Source: Methylococcales bacterium
GTDB taxonomy: Bacteria > Pseudomonadota > Gammaproteobacteria > Methylococcales > Methylomonadaceae
Assembly: GCA_023145835.1 (NCBI GenBank)
Contig: JAGLDH010000081.1
Span: 1-50,281, forward strand
DNA length: 50,281 nucleotides
Direction of reading: 5' to 3'
Both the position numbers and the translations under genes were made by a program. Below the pieces are notes generated by a model that was not told the DNA's origin, did not search any database, and saw nothing but the letters and a program-made list of their open reading frames with translations. Below are positions 33,349 to 42,230 of the stretch, one piece after another (positions within the stretch are counted from its first letter, which is position 1; the number at the start of each line of letters is the position of its first letter).

Positions 33349-34372
33349 AGTTGTTACCATAGGTTTTTAATTGCCAAATAATATCTCCAGCAGAATCTGT
33401 TCCTTTAAATTCAAGAATTGCCCAAATATTTGATACTCCATTGGATGAATGATATTGGGCAGATTCGATAACAATATCTAAATTTGATTTTACTGTAGTC
33501 AAAGGCTTATTAGTATTTGATTTGTTAATACTATAGGCTTTTAATTTCCAAAAATAATCACCACTAGAGTCTGTTCCTTTAAAATCAAGAACTGCCCTAA
33601 TATTAGATTTGCCATTAGGTGACACATAGGTAGCAGATCCGATAACAATTTGAAAGTTTGGCCTTACCGCAGTCAAAGGCTTATTAGTACTATGAGGGTA
33701 TAATAAAGAGGCTATTCTTATATCATCATCTTTTAAAATAGCTTGATATTCATAAGGATGATATGGCTTTGTATGCATAATTGAATCTTCATTTTCTGAA
33801 TGATCAATTGCTAATAAATGCCCCACTTCATGTGTAATTAAACCTTTCAAGTCTTTTAAGGTCTTTGGGATGGAACCACTCTTACTGTTATTACCTGCAT
33901 TGAGTATCATATAACCTTCAGTTATTTTGGGTACTAATCCTGCCCATAAAACCTTTACTAAACCAGCTTCAGCTTTACCATCACTATCAAACTTAGTGAT
34001 ATATGCTCTATTTGACCAATAACCTATTGTGATTATGCCATCTTTAGTATTTTTAATAAGGTTGTTCGTTTTACCTTTATAAACGAATTTAATCCCTGAA
34101 ATATTAGACCATGATTGCATTGATAGTTTAATGGTTTCAATAGTCTCTTTTTCAGAAAAAGTGGATAAACCTTGGTTTAATGAATTATAAAACCATTCAA
34201 CTGTATTGTTAGTATGAGTTGGGGTGCCATTAGGGGCATTTAAGGTTTTATATTTTGATTGTTTCTCTTCTTTTTGACTTTGCTTGATTTGATAATCACT
34301 AGCATAAGCTATTGTAAATAGACAGTTTTGAATAATCACTGCCAATATCAATCTAGGTAGTACCTTTTTCAT
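33347..34372 (-). CDS. Secreted matrixin-type zinc metalloprotease with two C-terminal repeats
   Basis: This 341-residue protein starts at the ATG at 34372; an upstream in-frame TTG is less likely. It has a signal peptide ending IAYAS (21-25). Residues ~55-228 form a metzincin catalytic domain with the zinc motif HEVGHLLAIDH (181-191), E182 as the catalytic base and a Met-turn methionine in SIMHT (M199). Matrixins cut extracellular proteins. Residues ~230-283 and ~288-341 are two copies of a ~54-residue repeat sharing NKPLT.V, IVI.SA.Y, SNI.A.L.FKGTDS.GD and W.LK.Y. The repeat family is unknown to me, perhaps for attachment. There is no propeptide cysteine switch that I can see. Confidence 0.85.
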   Translation of the reverse strand: MKKVLPRLILAVIIQNCLFTIAYASDYQIKQSQKEEKQSKYKTLNAPNGTPTHTNNTVEWFYNSLNQGLSTFSEKETIETIKLSMQSWSNISGIKFVYKGKTNNLIKNTKDGIITIGYWSNRAYITKFDSDGKAEAGLVKVLWAGLVPKITEGYMILNAGNNSKSGSIPKTLKDLKGLITHEVGHLLAIDHSENEDSIMHTKPYHPYEYQAILKDDDIRIASLLYPHSTNKPLTAVRPNFQIVIGSATYVSPNGKSNIRAVLDFKGTDSSGDYFWKLKAYSINKSNTNKPLTTVKSNLDIVIESAQYHSSNGVSNIWAILEFKGTDSAGDIIWQLKTYGNN

Positions 34373-34828
34373 ATTTATATCCAATATTAGTTAATAATAG
34401 AATCTAAAAGTTGTCTAACGCTATGATTACATCTTAATGATAGATCTGATGGTAAGCACTTATTAAACAAATTGAGTGAAGTAGGTGGCATCCGGTTACA
34501 TAAGACCTAATCGTAATAAAACTACAATTTATCATATTCCATTAGAACATAATTTGTAGTGTTTATCATGTGTAAGCACTTGATTTAATCAGTATCGTTA
34601 AAGCTAACAAAGTCGGATAAAGCGTCTGTAAGTTGGTTTTTTAAAATATTTTTTTAGTAACTAAGGTTATAATTTATAGAGTAAAAAGACGAACAATGAA
34701 TGAAATAGAGGGTTATTACCTTATTTATAAAAAGGTTTTTTTAAATTACCTCAGACTCCAGTTATAATCAGAGTAATATAGACCAAGAATATAACAATTA
34801 TTATTGAATAATGATGGGAGTTAATGTT
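34373..34828. other. Divergent intergenic region with two GTAAGCACTT repeats
   Basis: No gene is visible. GTAAGCACTT occurs at 34452-34461 and 34572-34581, exactly 120 bases apart, each followed by a similar A/T stretch. They could be binding sites for a shared regulator of the metalloprotease and beta-propeller genes. The rest is AT-rich. Confidence 0.4.
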
Positions 34829-37800
34829 ATGAAAATCACAAAGCCATTTGGCTTAAGATCAACAATACTAACAACTGCTTTTCTATGCTCTAGTTTTTCA
34901 AGTGTATTTGCAGCACACAATTGGACTAGAACTAATCCTGGTGGTGGTGGGACATTAGCCATGGCGGGCGCCACTGCCAATGGAAATTTACTGGTAGCCT
35001 CAGATCTAAGTGGAGTCTATCTAAGTTCTGATGATGGTAATCATTGGAAAGCGTTGGGTGCGAATAGCAACTTAATAGCGACTCATACAAGTGCTTTGGG
35101 TTTTCATACCACGAATGGAAATATTTTTTTTGTAGGGACAGGGAATGGTCTATACAAAACATCAAATGGGGGAGTGCATTTTGATCGTGTCCTACCTAAC
35201 GTTCAAAATCCTCTCCCTGTGGAATATATAGAAAGTATCGTTGTCGCTAAAACTAACCCTAATATTGTTTACGTGACTCAACATAAGTGGGATCCGGTTA
35301 CGCCTAGTAGTATTTATAAAAGTACGGATGGTGGAGCACATTGGCAACTTGTACCGGGAGCAGGTTTACCACCTAACCAACACATGGTTAAGCTATTAGT
35401 ACACCCGGCTAATGCAAACATAGTCTATGCACTTACGGGTAAATCCCGCTGGGGCTGTAGTGCTGCACGCCTTTACCAATCAAATAATGGCGGTGCTAAT
35501 TGGACACAACTGGGGGCAAATCTTGGCTCTATTCTAGATATGGATGTCCATCCTATCAATACTGATATCGTTTTTGTTAGTACCTTTGTAGCAAATGTCT
35601 GTCCAACAACACTAACGGAAGATTACGAATATATCGGGGGTAATGAGAATTCTGGTGAGTTTTATAAAATCACTAACGGAGTAAACATTACCCAGCTGTC
35701 AGATAAAACAGGAATTATCAGTGTAGGTACCAGTAACCCAAATATCATTCGCTTAGTCGATATTCTGTTCCCTTACGACTGGAATGACAATGCAGGAACT
35801 TGGGAAACTATCAATGGTGGGCAGACATGGACTCACACAGGGTTAGTTTCAAATTGGTTTACTGGTTATACCGATAACCAGTACTATGCTTATACTCCTA
35901 GTTTTAATGGATTGTCTAAAACATTAACAAAAGATATTTTTAATTCTGACAGAATGTATGGTGTATTTGGAGCTGGTTCAAGTAAAACAATTGATGGAGG
36001 TAAGCATTTAAATCTATCGTCTACTAAAAAAATAGCGACAAATCAATGGTTATCTACTGGCGTTGATAATATCAATGGACATGCGCTAGATATCAGTGAT
36101 TCCAACCGTAATGTAGTTTATATGGGAGGCTACGATATAGGCTTTTGGCATAGTAATAATCATGGTTTAAGCTGGGCACGTACTCAACCCAATTATAATC
36201 AGTATTCTGAATATGTATGGAATATCGGTGATGTTCCTGTCGACCCACAACTTGCAGTAAAAGGGGAGGGTGCTAATATTTCTACCTTACTCAATGATCC
36301 TGCTAGAGAAGGCGTAGTTTGGGTTTCTTTCAGTAAAGGTCAATATAGTGATGAAACACAAAACTTTATTTCCAAAACGGGGTTATTCAAAAGTACTGCT
36401 TATGGAGACGGTTTAACATTAATAAATACGGGTCTTCCCACAGGAAATAATTCGATCAGAATATACGGTCTTTCATTAGATATTAATAGCCCTATTAATA
36501 ATAGAACGCTCTATATGACCGTAAAGGGTGATGTTTATAAATCGATTAATGATGGGGTGGCTTGGTCAAAAGTGCTTGTAAATGGTGGGCTGAAATTTAC
36601 TGAAGTTGATAAGTTTAATGGCGATATAGTCTATGCTGGAGGAAAAAATGGATTATGGCGATCCACAGATGCCGGTGCAAATTGGAATGAAGTGGGTATT
36701 CAAGAAATGCGTGGAAATCCAGCTCATTCACCCGCGCGTAAAGATATTGTACCGACAGATTCTAATATCGATTGGTCAACAGGTTCAGCCGTAACCACTT
36801 TGTATGCCTGGGAAGGAGTCTTTGATATACAAACTGACCCCAGTGTTCCCAATCGACTTTATGTGACTGTCTATGGAGAAGGTAAGGGGCTTTACCGCTC
36901 AGACTTTGCGGGGAATACTAATACTTGGACTAAGCTCATTACAGATAAGTTTATGCGTGGTGTTGCAATTGCTCCGCAAAACTCTAATCTTATTTACGCA
37001 ACTGCTTCTGAAAGTTATTTTTCAGGTGGCTCCGGCAATTCGCTTGGTATTAAATACTCTACTGATGCAGGAAGCTCTTGGCAAGATGCTAACGATGGAA
37101 TGGCATGGAACTATGGTGGAATGATCGAAGTAGAGACCGGCACAAATCCAAAGGTTTGGGCGTGGTCTGCAGGAACAGGGGTGCAACACTCACTAGCAGA
37201 ACTCTCCCCCTCTGTTGCATGTAATACTGCTGCTACGGTGATGAACTTACCTTCTAATCAATGGCAGCAAATCAGCCTGCCTTGTACGCTACCAAGTAAT
37301 GCCAAAACAGTTCAGGCTGTTTTTGGTGATGATTTATCCGGTACTTACGGCACACATTGGGTTGTTTTTTCCTACAACCCCATTACCAATGCTTATAAAG
37401 ATATTGGGCTGAAGGGTAATCTGGCTCAGGGTGTTGGTTACTGGGTTATTCATCTCAACGGATCGACAGCTACTCTTGATTTACCCGTCGGTAGTACTCA
37501 AACGACGACAACTGCATCAGCTCAGTGCGCGAGCAGTAGCAAATGCTACCAAATTTCATTGGCCTCAAAATCGGGACTTGTTCAATGGAATATGGCAGGG
37601 CATTCTTTTCCTAACAATGTTGCTTTGAATCACTATAGAGTGGTTACTAATAGTGGTCTATGCGTCAATGGTTGTACATTAGATCAGGCAAAAAATGCAG
37701 GTATTGTTGAGAATAGATTCTGGCATTATAACGGAGCATCGTACAGTATTATTCAAGGAAATGTTCCAATGAATCCTTGGAGTGGATTTTGGATTGCGGT

Positions 37801-37852
37801 ACTTGCCGGGGGGGATGGACTTGCTCCTAGATTGGAGATCCCCATTAATTAG
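34829..37852 (+). CDS. Secreted BNR/Asp-box beta-propeller protein (GH74/VPS10-like) with C-terminal Cys domain
   Basis: This 1007-residue protein starts at the ATG at 34829 with GGGAG 8 bases upstream. It has a signal peptide ending SVFAAH. At least eight Asp-box turns are visible (SSDDGNHW, STDGGAHW, SNNGGANW, TINGGQTW, SNNHGLSW, SINDGVAW, STDAGANW, STDAGSSW), which give a one- or two-propeller fold as in GH74 glucanases and sortilin-like proteins. Enzyme activity is not certain. The last ~205 residues are a separate domain with paired cysteines, containing QWQQISLPC, VFGDDLSG, GVGYWVIHLNG and NPWSGFWIAV. From memory that domain recurs at the C-termini of other secreted gammaproteobacterial proteins. 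A surface hydrolase or adhesin role is inferred. Confidence 0.75.
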   Translation: MKITKPFGLRSTILTTAFLCSSFSSVFAAHNWTRTNPGGGGTLAMAGATANGNLLVASDLSGVYLSSDDGNHWKALGANSNLIATHTSALGFHTTNGNIFFVGTGNGLYKTSNGGVHFDRVLPNVQNPLPVEYIESIVVAKTNPNIVYVTQHKWDPVTPSSIYKSTDGGAHWQLVPGAGLPPNQHMVKLLVHPANANIVYALTGKSRWGCSAARLYQSNNGGANWTQLGANLGSILDMDVHPINTDIVFVSTFVANVCPTTLTEDYEYIGGNENSGEFYKITNGVNITQLSDKTGIISVGTSNPNIIRLVDILFPYDWNDNAGTWETINGGQTWTHTGLVSNWFTGYTDNQYYAYTPSFNGLSKTLTKDIFNSDRMYGVFGAGSSKTIDGGKHLNLSSTKKIATNQWLSTGVDNINGHALDISDSNRNVVYMGGYDIGFWHSNNHGLSWARTQPNYNQYSEYVWNIGDVPVDPQLAVKGEGANISTLLNDPAREGVVWVSFSKGQYSDETQNFISKTGLFKSTAYGDGLTLINTGLPTGNNSIRIYGLSLDINSPINNRTLYMTVKGDVYKSINDGVAWSKVLVNGGLKFTEVDKFNGDIVYAGGKNGLWRSTDAGANWNEVGIQEMRGNPAHSPARKDIVPTDSNIDWSTGSAVTTLYAWEGVFDIQTDPSVPNRLYVTVYGEGKGLYRSDFAGNTNTWTKLITDKFMRGVAIAPQNSNLIYATASESYFSGGSGNSLGIKYSTDAGSSWQDANDGMAWNYGGMIEVETGTNPKVWAWSAGTGVQHSLAELSPSVACNTAATVMNLPSNQWQQISLPCTLPSNAKTVQAVFGDDLSGTYGTHWVVFSYNPITNAYKDIGLKGNLAQGVGYWVIHLNGSTATLDLPVGSTQTTTTASAQCASSSKCYQISLASKSGLVQWNMAGHSFPNNVALNHYRVVTNSGLCVNGCTLDQAKNAGIVENRFWHYNGASYSIIQGNVPMNPWSGFWIAVLAGGDGLAPRLEIPIN

Positions 37853-38555
37853 TCGGCCATTGTCAGCCCAGATGGGCTGATAGTCTCCAGAAGGTGCAGG
37901 AAAATTTGCCAATGTTCGCGTTAGCGAATGGAGCCTAATGATTCTCCGCATGGAAAATCGATTTTTGTGACATGGAGCCCCAAAATCTAACATGAAGCGC
38001 GTGATGGCGCGCCTAACTACAAAACTTTTTATTTTTTTGATATTAAAGAAAATAATTTAATTTCCATGTCATCCAAACGACCAGAAATTTTAAAGTACCT
38101 TTTTAGTTTCTGGTCGAAAAGTCGAAAAATGTTACTCCCCGAAAAAACATCTCATCAAACCCGTTTATTTGGTATAGACCTACGATAGAAACTGGATGTA
38201 AACGCAGCAGTGCTCCAGCAACACCATAATATGTAGACCCTATTCATTTCCTAATACCAACTTTTAAACCTGAAAGTAATATCCCAATCGCTGTGATAGT
38301 TGCCCTACCAGCGTCTTTTAATTTTTGTGATTAAGTTTGCAAAATAGAACAATTGATCTTTCTAAAGTAGAAAATAAAAAGCATAATCCAATAATAATCA
38401 TTGATAAATCAATCAATTAGTAACAGTATCTTGTGCGAAAAATTCATTCTCGGCTGATTTGTTAGGATAAGTGATGTTTTTGAGATAGCGATATGATTAT
38501 TTTTCAGGGTACATTTGCTGTTGAAGACAACTGTTATGATTGAAGGAGATATTTG
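37853..38555. other. 703-base intergenic region with several hairpins
   Basis: No gene is supported. Visible hairpins are TCAGCCCAGATGGGCTGA (37863-37880, a likely terminator stem for the propeller gene), GTTCGCGTTAGCGAA (37914-37928), GCGCGTGATGGCGCGC (37997-38012), and CGACCAGAAA facing TTTCTGGTCG (38078-38116). A short minus-strand stretch near 38250-38340 reads without stops but lacks a start or known motif. This could be debris of an old insertion. Confidence 0.4.
37863..37880. terminator. Hairpin after the beta-propeller gene
   Basis: TCAGCCC and GGGCTGA pair perfectly around a 4-base loop, 10 bases after the stop codon. No long T-run follows, so it may be a processing hairpin. Confidence 0.45.
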
Positions 38556-40307
38556 ATGAATAAACGATTAAAGATAAATCAAATAAAAGTGTTACTCGCC
38601 CCCCTTGTTATTTGTTTAGTAATATCTCAACAAGTTTCCAGTAAAACTTTTAGCAGAAAGGGTTTGAATTTTGAAGATAAATCAACTGTATTAGATTTTA
38701 GACGTGGCGGAGGTGAAGGATTAGGAGGAGCCGCTTGGCTTGATTATGATAAGGATGGTGATTTAGACCTTTTTATGACGAATGGACGTAAGATGTTTAA
38801 CAACAGCCCAGGACGTTTTGAAAATGGGCTATTTAGGAACAATGGCGATGGTACTTTTACCAATGTTAGTCAACAAGCAGGCGTTGCTTTTACTTATGGA
38901 AACTCAGGCGTCGTTGTAGGTGATATTGATAACGATGGCTATCCGGACATTTTTTTATCAGGTGATGGTCATGCAGTATCTCCCTTGATCCAAAGTCCCG
39001 TCAGGTTGTATCACAATCAAGGAGATGGCACTTTTCGGGATATTTCCTGGAAGTCAAAAATTAAAGGCGGTGGCACAGAGTGGAGTGCTGCAATGGCTGA
39101 TATTAATAATGATGGTTACCTAGATATTTTTATCGCAAGTCCCGGCCATATCCCTTTTGTCCGTGGTTTCGGCGGAGGGAGATCTCACCCAAACAAACTT
39201 TATCTAAATAACGGCGATTTAACCTTCACTGATATTTCAAAATCTGCGGGTATAACGGGGCTTTATGTGGATGAAGTGACAGGTAAAACTATTAGTGACG
39301 GTGCGTGTGCCGTAGGTTTTAGTGATTACAATGATGACAATTTGTTGGATATTTTTGTGGCAAATTGCAATGGATTTAAAGTGGGGCAACAGATATATGG
39401 GACTGAATTACTGAGAGCCACCCCCTTTAATTTGTTTCGAAACAATGGCGACAAGACTTTTACCGATGTCGCAACAGAGGCTGGACTTGATATTCCAGGT
39501 TTTTGGATGGCAATGACATTTGGTGATTTTAATAACGATGGGCACATTGATTTTTTTTCTAGTAGTACGGGAACTGCATCAAATCTATTGTTTCCACACG
39601 CGTTGATGCAAAATAATGGAAATGGAACTTTTACAGATGTGACAAGCAGCATTTTAGCAGAAACGCCTTTTTCGTGGGGTGCCACGATGGCAGATTTTGA
39701 CAATGATGGGGATTTAGACTTATTTAAAGCGGGTTCTCTTCCTGTGTTTGGAGTTATTGGTTCAGATGCCAGTCCAGGCGAATTTTTTCGTAATGAAGGC
39801 AACAGGGGGTTTGTTGCAGATCTTAATGCAACGGACATTGATTTAAGTGGCGACAATGTTTCTGGTGTTGCTCAAGGAGATTATAATGGAGATGGATTTC
39901 CTGATCTTGTGGTTATACGATCAGCTTTTCAAGTTACCACACCTCCTTTTTACAATTTTAATTTTGATATTCCTAATGGTCAACCTGTTCTACTTCAGAA
40001 TAAAGGAAATAACAATGGGTGGCTGACCATTCGGCCTGTTGGAACAATAAGTAACCGCATGGGAATTGGAGCTAGAATTGAAGTCTTTTCTCCTTCAAAT
40101 CCTCAGGTTAGTCAAGTTCGAGAAGTTAGAGCAGGGAGTAGTTTTGCTTCATCAGAAAGTCCTTGGCCAACATTTGGTCTAGGTTCTTTTCCAGTGAGTA
40201 ATTATTCAGTTAAGGTGAGTTGGCCATCAGGGCTGATTGAAGTCTTCATCGGAGTGTCTGCCAGGCAGGTTTTTGAAGTGGTCGAAGGTATGGGAAAACA
40301 GCAATAA
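38556..40307 (+). CDS. Secreted VCBS/FG-GAP repeat protein with C-terminal UnbV/ASPIC domain
   Basis: This 583-residue protein starts at the ATG at 38556 with AAGGAG 7 bases upstream; the signal peptide ends near QVSSKTF. Seven calcium-loop beta-propeller motifs are visible: DYDKDGDLDLF, DIDNDGYPDIF, DINNDGYLDIF, DYNDDNLLDIF, DFNNDGHIDFF, DFDNDGDLDLF and DYNGDGFPDLV. The last ~95 residues (WLTIRPVGTISNRMGIGARIEV, VREVRAGSSFASSESPWPTFGLG) match the UnbV/ASPIC domain, as in CRTAC1-like proteins. Such proteins sit on the cell surface or in the matrix; their function is poorly known. It lies alone with long gaps on both sides. Confidence 0.85.
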   Translation: MNKRLKINQIKVLLAPLVICLVISQQVSSKTFSRKGLNFEDKSTVLDFRRGGGEGLGGAAWLDYDKDGDLDLFMTNGRKMFNNSPGRFENGLFRNNGDGTFTNVSQQAGVAFTYGNSGVVVGDIDNDGYPDIFLSGDGHAVSPLIQSPVRLYHNQGDGTFRDISWKSKIKGGGTEWSAAMADINNDGYLDIFIASPGHIPFVRGFGGGRSHPNKLYLNNGDLTFTDISKSAGITGLYVDEVTGKTISDGACAVGFSDYNDDNLLDIFVANCNGFKVGQQIYGTELLRATPFNLFRNNGDKTFTDVATEAGLDIPGFWMAMTFGDFNNDGHIDFFSSSTGTASNLLFPHALMQNNGNGTFTDVTSSILAETPFSWGATMADFDNDGDLDLFKAGSLPVFGVIGSDASPGEFFRNEGNRGFVADLNATDIDLSGDNVSGVAQGDYNGDGFPDLVVIRSAFQVTTPPFYNFNFDIPNGQPVLLQNKGNNNGWLTIRPVGTISNRMGIGARIEVFSPSNPQVSQVREVRAGSSFASSESPWPTFGLGSFPVSNYSVKVSWPSGLIEVFIGVSARQVFEVVEGMGKQQ

Positions 40308-40677
40308 TCCTAAAAAAATCAATTGGGTGTGGAATTATTGTGCCTACCTCAGGTTTACAGTGTTTTCAATCGTCGCATTTCATTGAATGACAATTCTTGC
40401 TTGCCGTATACAGATAAGAACCTATCATGATGGCGGGTGGCCTACATTAACTGAAAATAGCAGATAGGGTCGACCAGCAAAAGTGTCAAGTATATACAAT
40501 GGCTTTATAATGCAAATATTGTGGAAGTCTTCATTTTAATGAAATGTGCATTGTGGGACGATAGGGGAAACAGAAGAAACGCCTATTGTTAAAATTGAGT
40601 CAATCAATGAAATGTTGTTCTTAGTGGAAGGATATCTATTTGAGCCATTAAAACTTGCGACTAGTCACTCTATAGAT
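40308..40677. other. Intergenic region, no gene seen
   Basis: Neither strand has a supported gene between the UnbV protein and the terminator at 40678. Stops are dense in all frames. The somewhat richer base content than the flanks could reflect insertion debris, but nothing is recognisable. Confidence 0.4.
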
Positions 40678-40711
40678 AAAAAAGCCATCAGCCGGTCTTA
40701 AGCTGATGGCT
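40678..40711 (-). terminator. Rho-independent terminator of the broken secreted-protein gene
   Basis: On the minus strand, AGCCATCAGC pairs with GCTGATGGCT and is followed by TTTTT. It lies just after the stop codon at 40722, which supports the idea that the broken gene upstream was a real transcription unit. Confidence 0.8.
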
Positions 40712-40721
40712 CTTGCCAGTC

Positions 40722-41493
40722 CTATTTTGGATAATCACCAAAATTTACAACTTCAAATAATATTTTTCCTTCTACATTGGGATATGATTTTAGGTCTGCC
40801 CACAACTTTTTAGCGCCATTTGGGGTATTATAATTTACTTGAGGAAGACGAAGGTTTACCAAGTCGCCTGATAATTCAGCTGCTGTGCTACCCGCTGAAT
40901 TTGAAATACCATTTGCCAAGTTTAGACTAAAGATCGTGATTTCACTTAGAATATTTGTAACAACAAGTTTATCGTACTTAATATTTTGTTTGTCAGTGCT
41001 TAAAGTAACCTTTTTGAAAAAAACATTATTAACGAATAGACTGGCAATACCCTTGCTAACGACAAATTTAACTGTATTTTTTGCACTGCTTTGCCAAGCT
41101 TTAGATTGACCAAAAAATTGTTTTTCTATAGTAAGGCCAACTTTGCTAAATTCAAAAGATAAATTATTCTCAGCTGTTGTAAAAAAAAGGATAGATCAGT
41201 ACTGTTACCTTTTAAATTTGTTTCCACGGTAAGTTCAAAATCACCTGAGGATAAAGCAATAGGAAATTCGATTTTTCCTTTCGTATCTTTTACACCTTGA
41301 ATACCTTTTAAACCACTTTGTTCATCTTTAACAACCACAACATTTTCACTACTGGGCGGGGTAGTATTCACATTAAGTGCATCTAATTTAAGAAGCTCAT
41401 CAGCTAAGACAGCCGTAGTAAAAAGAGTGCTAAGTAGTAGAGCATAATAACTATTTAATAACTATTTAATAACAATGATTTGAAATATTTCAT
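40722..41493 (-). pseudogene. Broken secreted LamG-like protein gene (11-bp duplication plus homopolymer frameshift)
   Basis: Read with two corrections, the minus strand gives one protein of about 250 residues. It opens with MKYFKSLLLNSYYALLLSTL and a signal peptide ending AVLADEL, then continues NVNTTPPSSENVVVVKDEQS, FPIALSSGDFELTVETNLKG, and a jelly-roll-like core with SFEFSKVGLTIEKQFFG, TVKFVVSKGIASLFVNNVFF and LVVTNILSEITIFSLN, ending VNFGDYPK. The first break is a tandem 11-base duplication (41446-41467) in the signal peptide, which brings in a stop. The second is at a run of eight T (minus strand, about 41186-41193). Deletion of one 11-mer and one frame change restore the whole reading. 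The function is unknown; it could be phase-variable rather than dead. Confidence 0.75.
41446..41467. repeat. 11-base tandem duplication in a signal-peptide coding region
   Basis: AATAACTATTT occurs twice in direct succession, followed by a partial third copy (AATAAC). One copy fewer restores the reading frame of the secreted-protein gene. Confidence 0.85.
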
Positions 41494-41819
41494 TAAAATT
41501 CCTTTGTAAAAGAGGGGTAAATTAATTAAGTTGTCCCCTTGTATTAAAATATAAGAGTATTTCATAATCGCCCATAGAGACGAACATGTAATAACTACGA
41601 CAACCAAATGATAAAAAAAATCCCTCTATAAACGAAATTAATTTCGTAACATACAATCAATAGGGCAGCTTGTAGCACTGTTTTCAATACCTAATATCAT
41701 GAATTACAAATAAATAAGATTAAATATTTATAGTTAAGCTTTCAACCTTTTCTTTATGCAATTGAATTTATCAGAAAATAATATTCCAAGGAAAAAATTA
41801 ACTTATGAAAGAATCTAAC
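41494..41819. other. Intergenic region upstream of the broken gene
   Basis: This AT-rich stretch holds an inverted repeat around 41630-41652 (ACGAAATTAATTTCGT) and no recognisable gene. It should contain the promoter of the broken minus-strand gene. Confidence 0.4.
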
Positions 41820-41843
41820 CTTAGGATTTAATTAAATCCTAAG
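41820..41843. terminator. Perfect 24-base palindrome at the end of a transposase remnant
   Basis: CTTAGGATTTAA is followed by its exact complement. It overlaps the stop codon of the minus-strand remnant at 41841-42010 and is the likely terminator or end structure of that old element. Confidence 0.5.
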
Positions 41844-42010
41844 CCTCCTGGTTATCAGGAATGGCATTATAGTTCCATTGAGGCAGATATTCATCAAACT
41901 GAATCCGTATGTTTTTCTTGATAGCATCAAGTACTTTACGCCTTGTTTCAAACGTTTTATTAAGGATGTCAGTGATCACTTTTAGGCTGGTAGAGGTTTT
42001 AGTTAGCCAT
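41841..42010 (-). pseudogene. C-terminal transposase remnant
   Basis: The minus strand reads WLTKTSTSLKVITDILNKTF, then ETRRKVLDAIKKNIRIQFDE and YLPQWNYNAIPDNQEA to a stop. An in-frame TGA lies just upstream, and the rest of the gene is missing. The RKVxDxxKxNxxIxFDEYLPQWNYxAIP style is typical of the end of DDE transposases I have seen, but I cannot name the IS family. Confidence 0.5.
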
Positions 42011-42130
42011 CAAATTATTGTTGAAACGATAGGGAGTGCTAATGAGGAGGTGATTAGAGCTTATGTTCAAAGTCAACTTAAGGAGCATAAGAAGAAAAAA
42101 AATATACCTCAACAGCTCGATTTGTTTTAA
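41990..42130 (+). pseudogene. Probable IS200/IS605-type TnpA C-terminal remnant
   Basis: The last ~38 codons read VETIGSANEEVIRAYVQSQL, then KEHKKKKNIPQQLDLF. The EVIRAYVxSQ helix and the QLDLF end resemble the C-terminal helix of HUH transposases of the IS200/IS605 group. Upstream the frame runs into the opposite-strand remnant. A hairpin (AAACTC/GAGTTT, 42130-42156, then TTTTT) follows the stop, as at the right ends of such elements. Confidence 0.4.
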
Positions 42131-42162
42131 AACTCGGTTTGCTAGCGGCTGAGTTTTTTATT
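42130..42162 (+). terminator. Hairpin at the end of the transposase remnant
   Basis: AAACTC pairs with GAGTTT around GGTTTGCTAGCGGCT and is followed by TTTTATTT. It is either a terminator or the right-end structure of the old IS. Confidence 0.55.
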
Positions 42163-42230
42163 TCTTAGTTTCGGAGGTTATTTAATCTCATATTCCTATG
42201 AGAGCAAATAGCTATTTTTTTAAGGTTGAT

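Noticed and set aside
38250-38340. Minus-strand stretch resembling a C-terminal sorting tail (LKDAGRATITAIGILLSGLK)
   Set aside because: There is no start, no upstream protein, and the match to a sorting signal is too weak.
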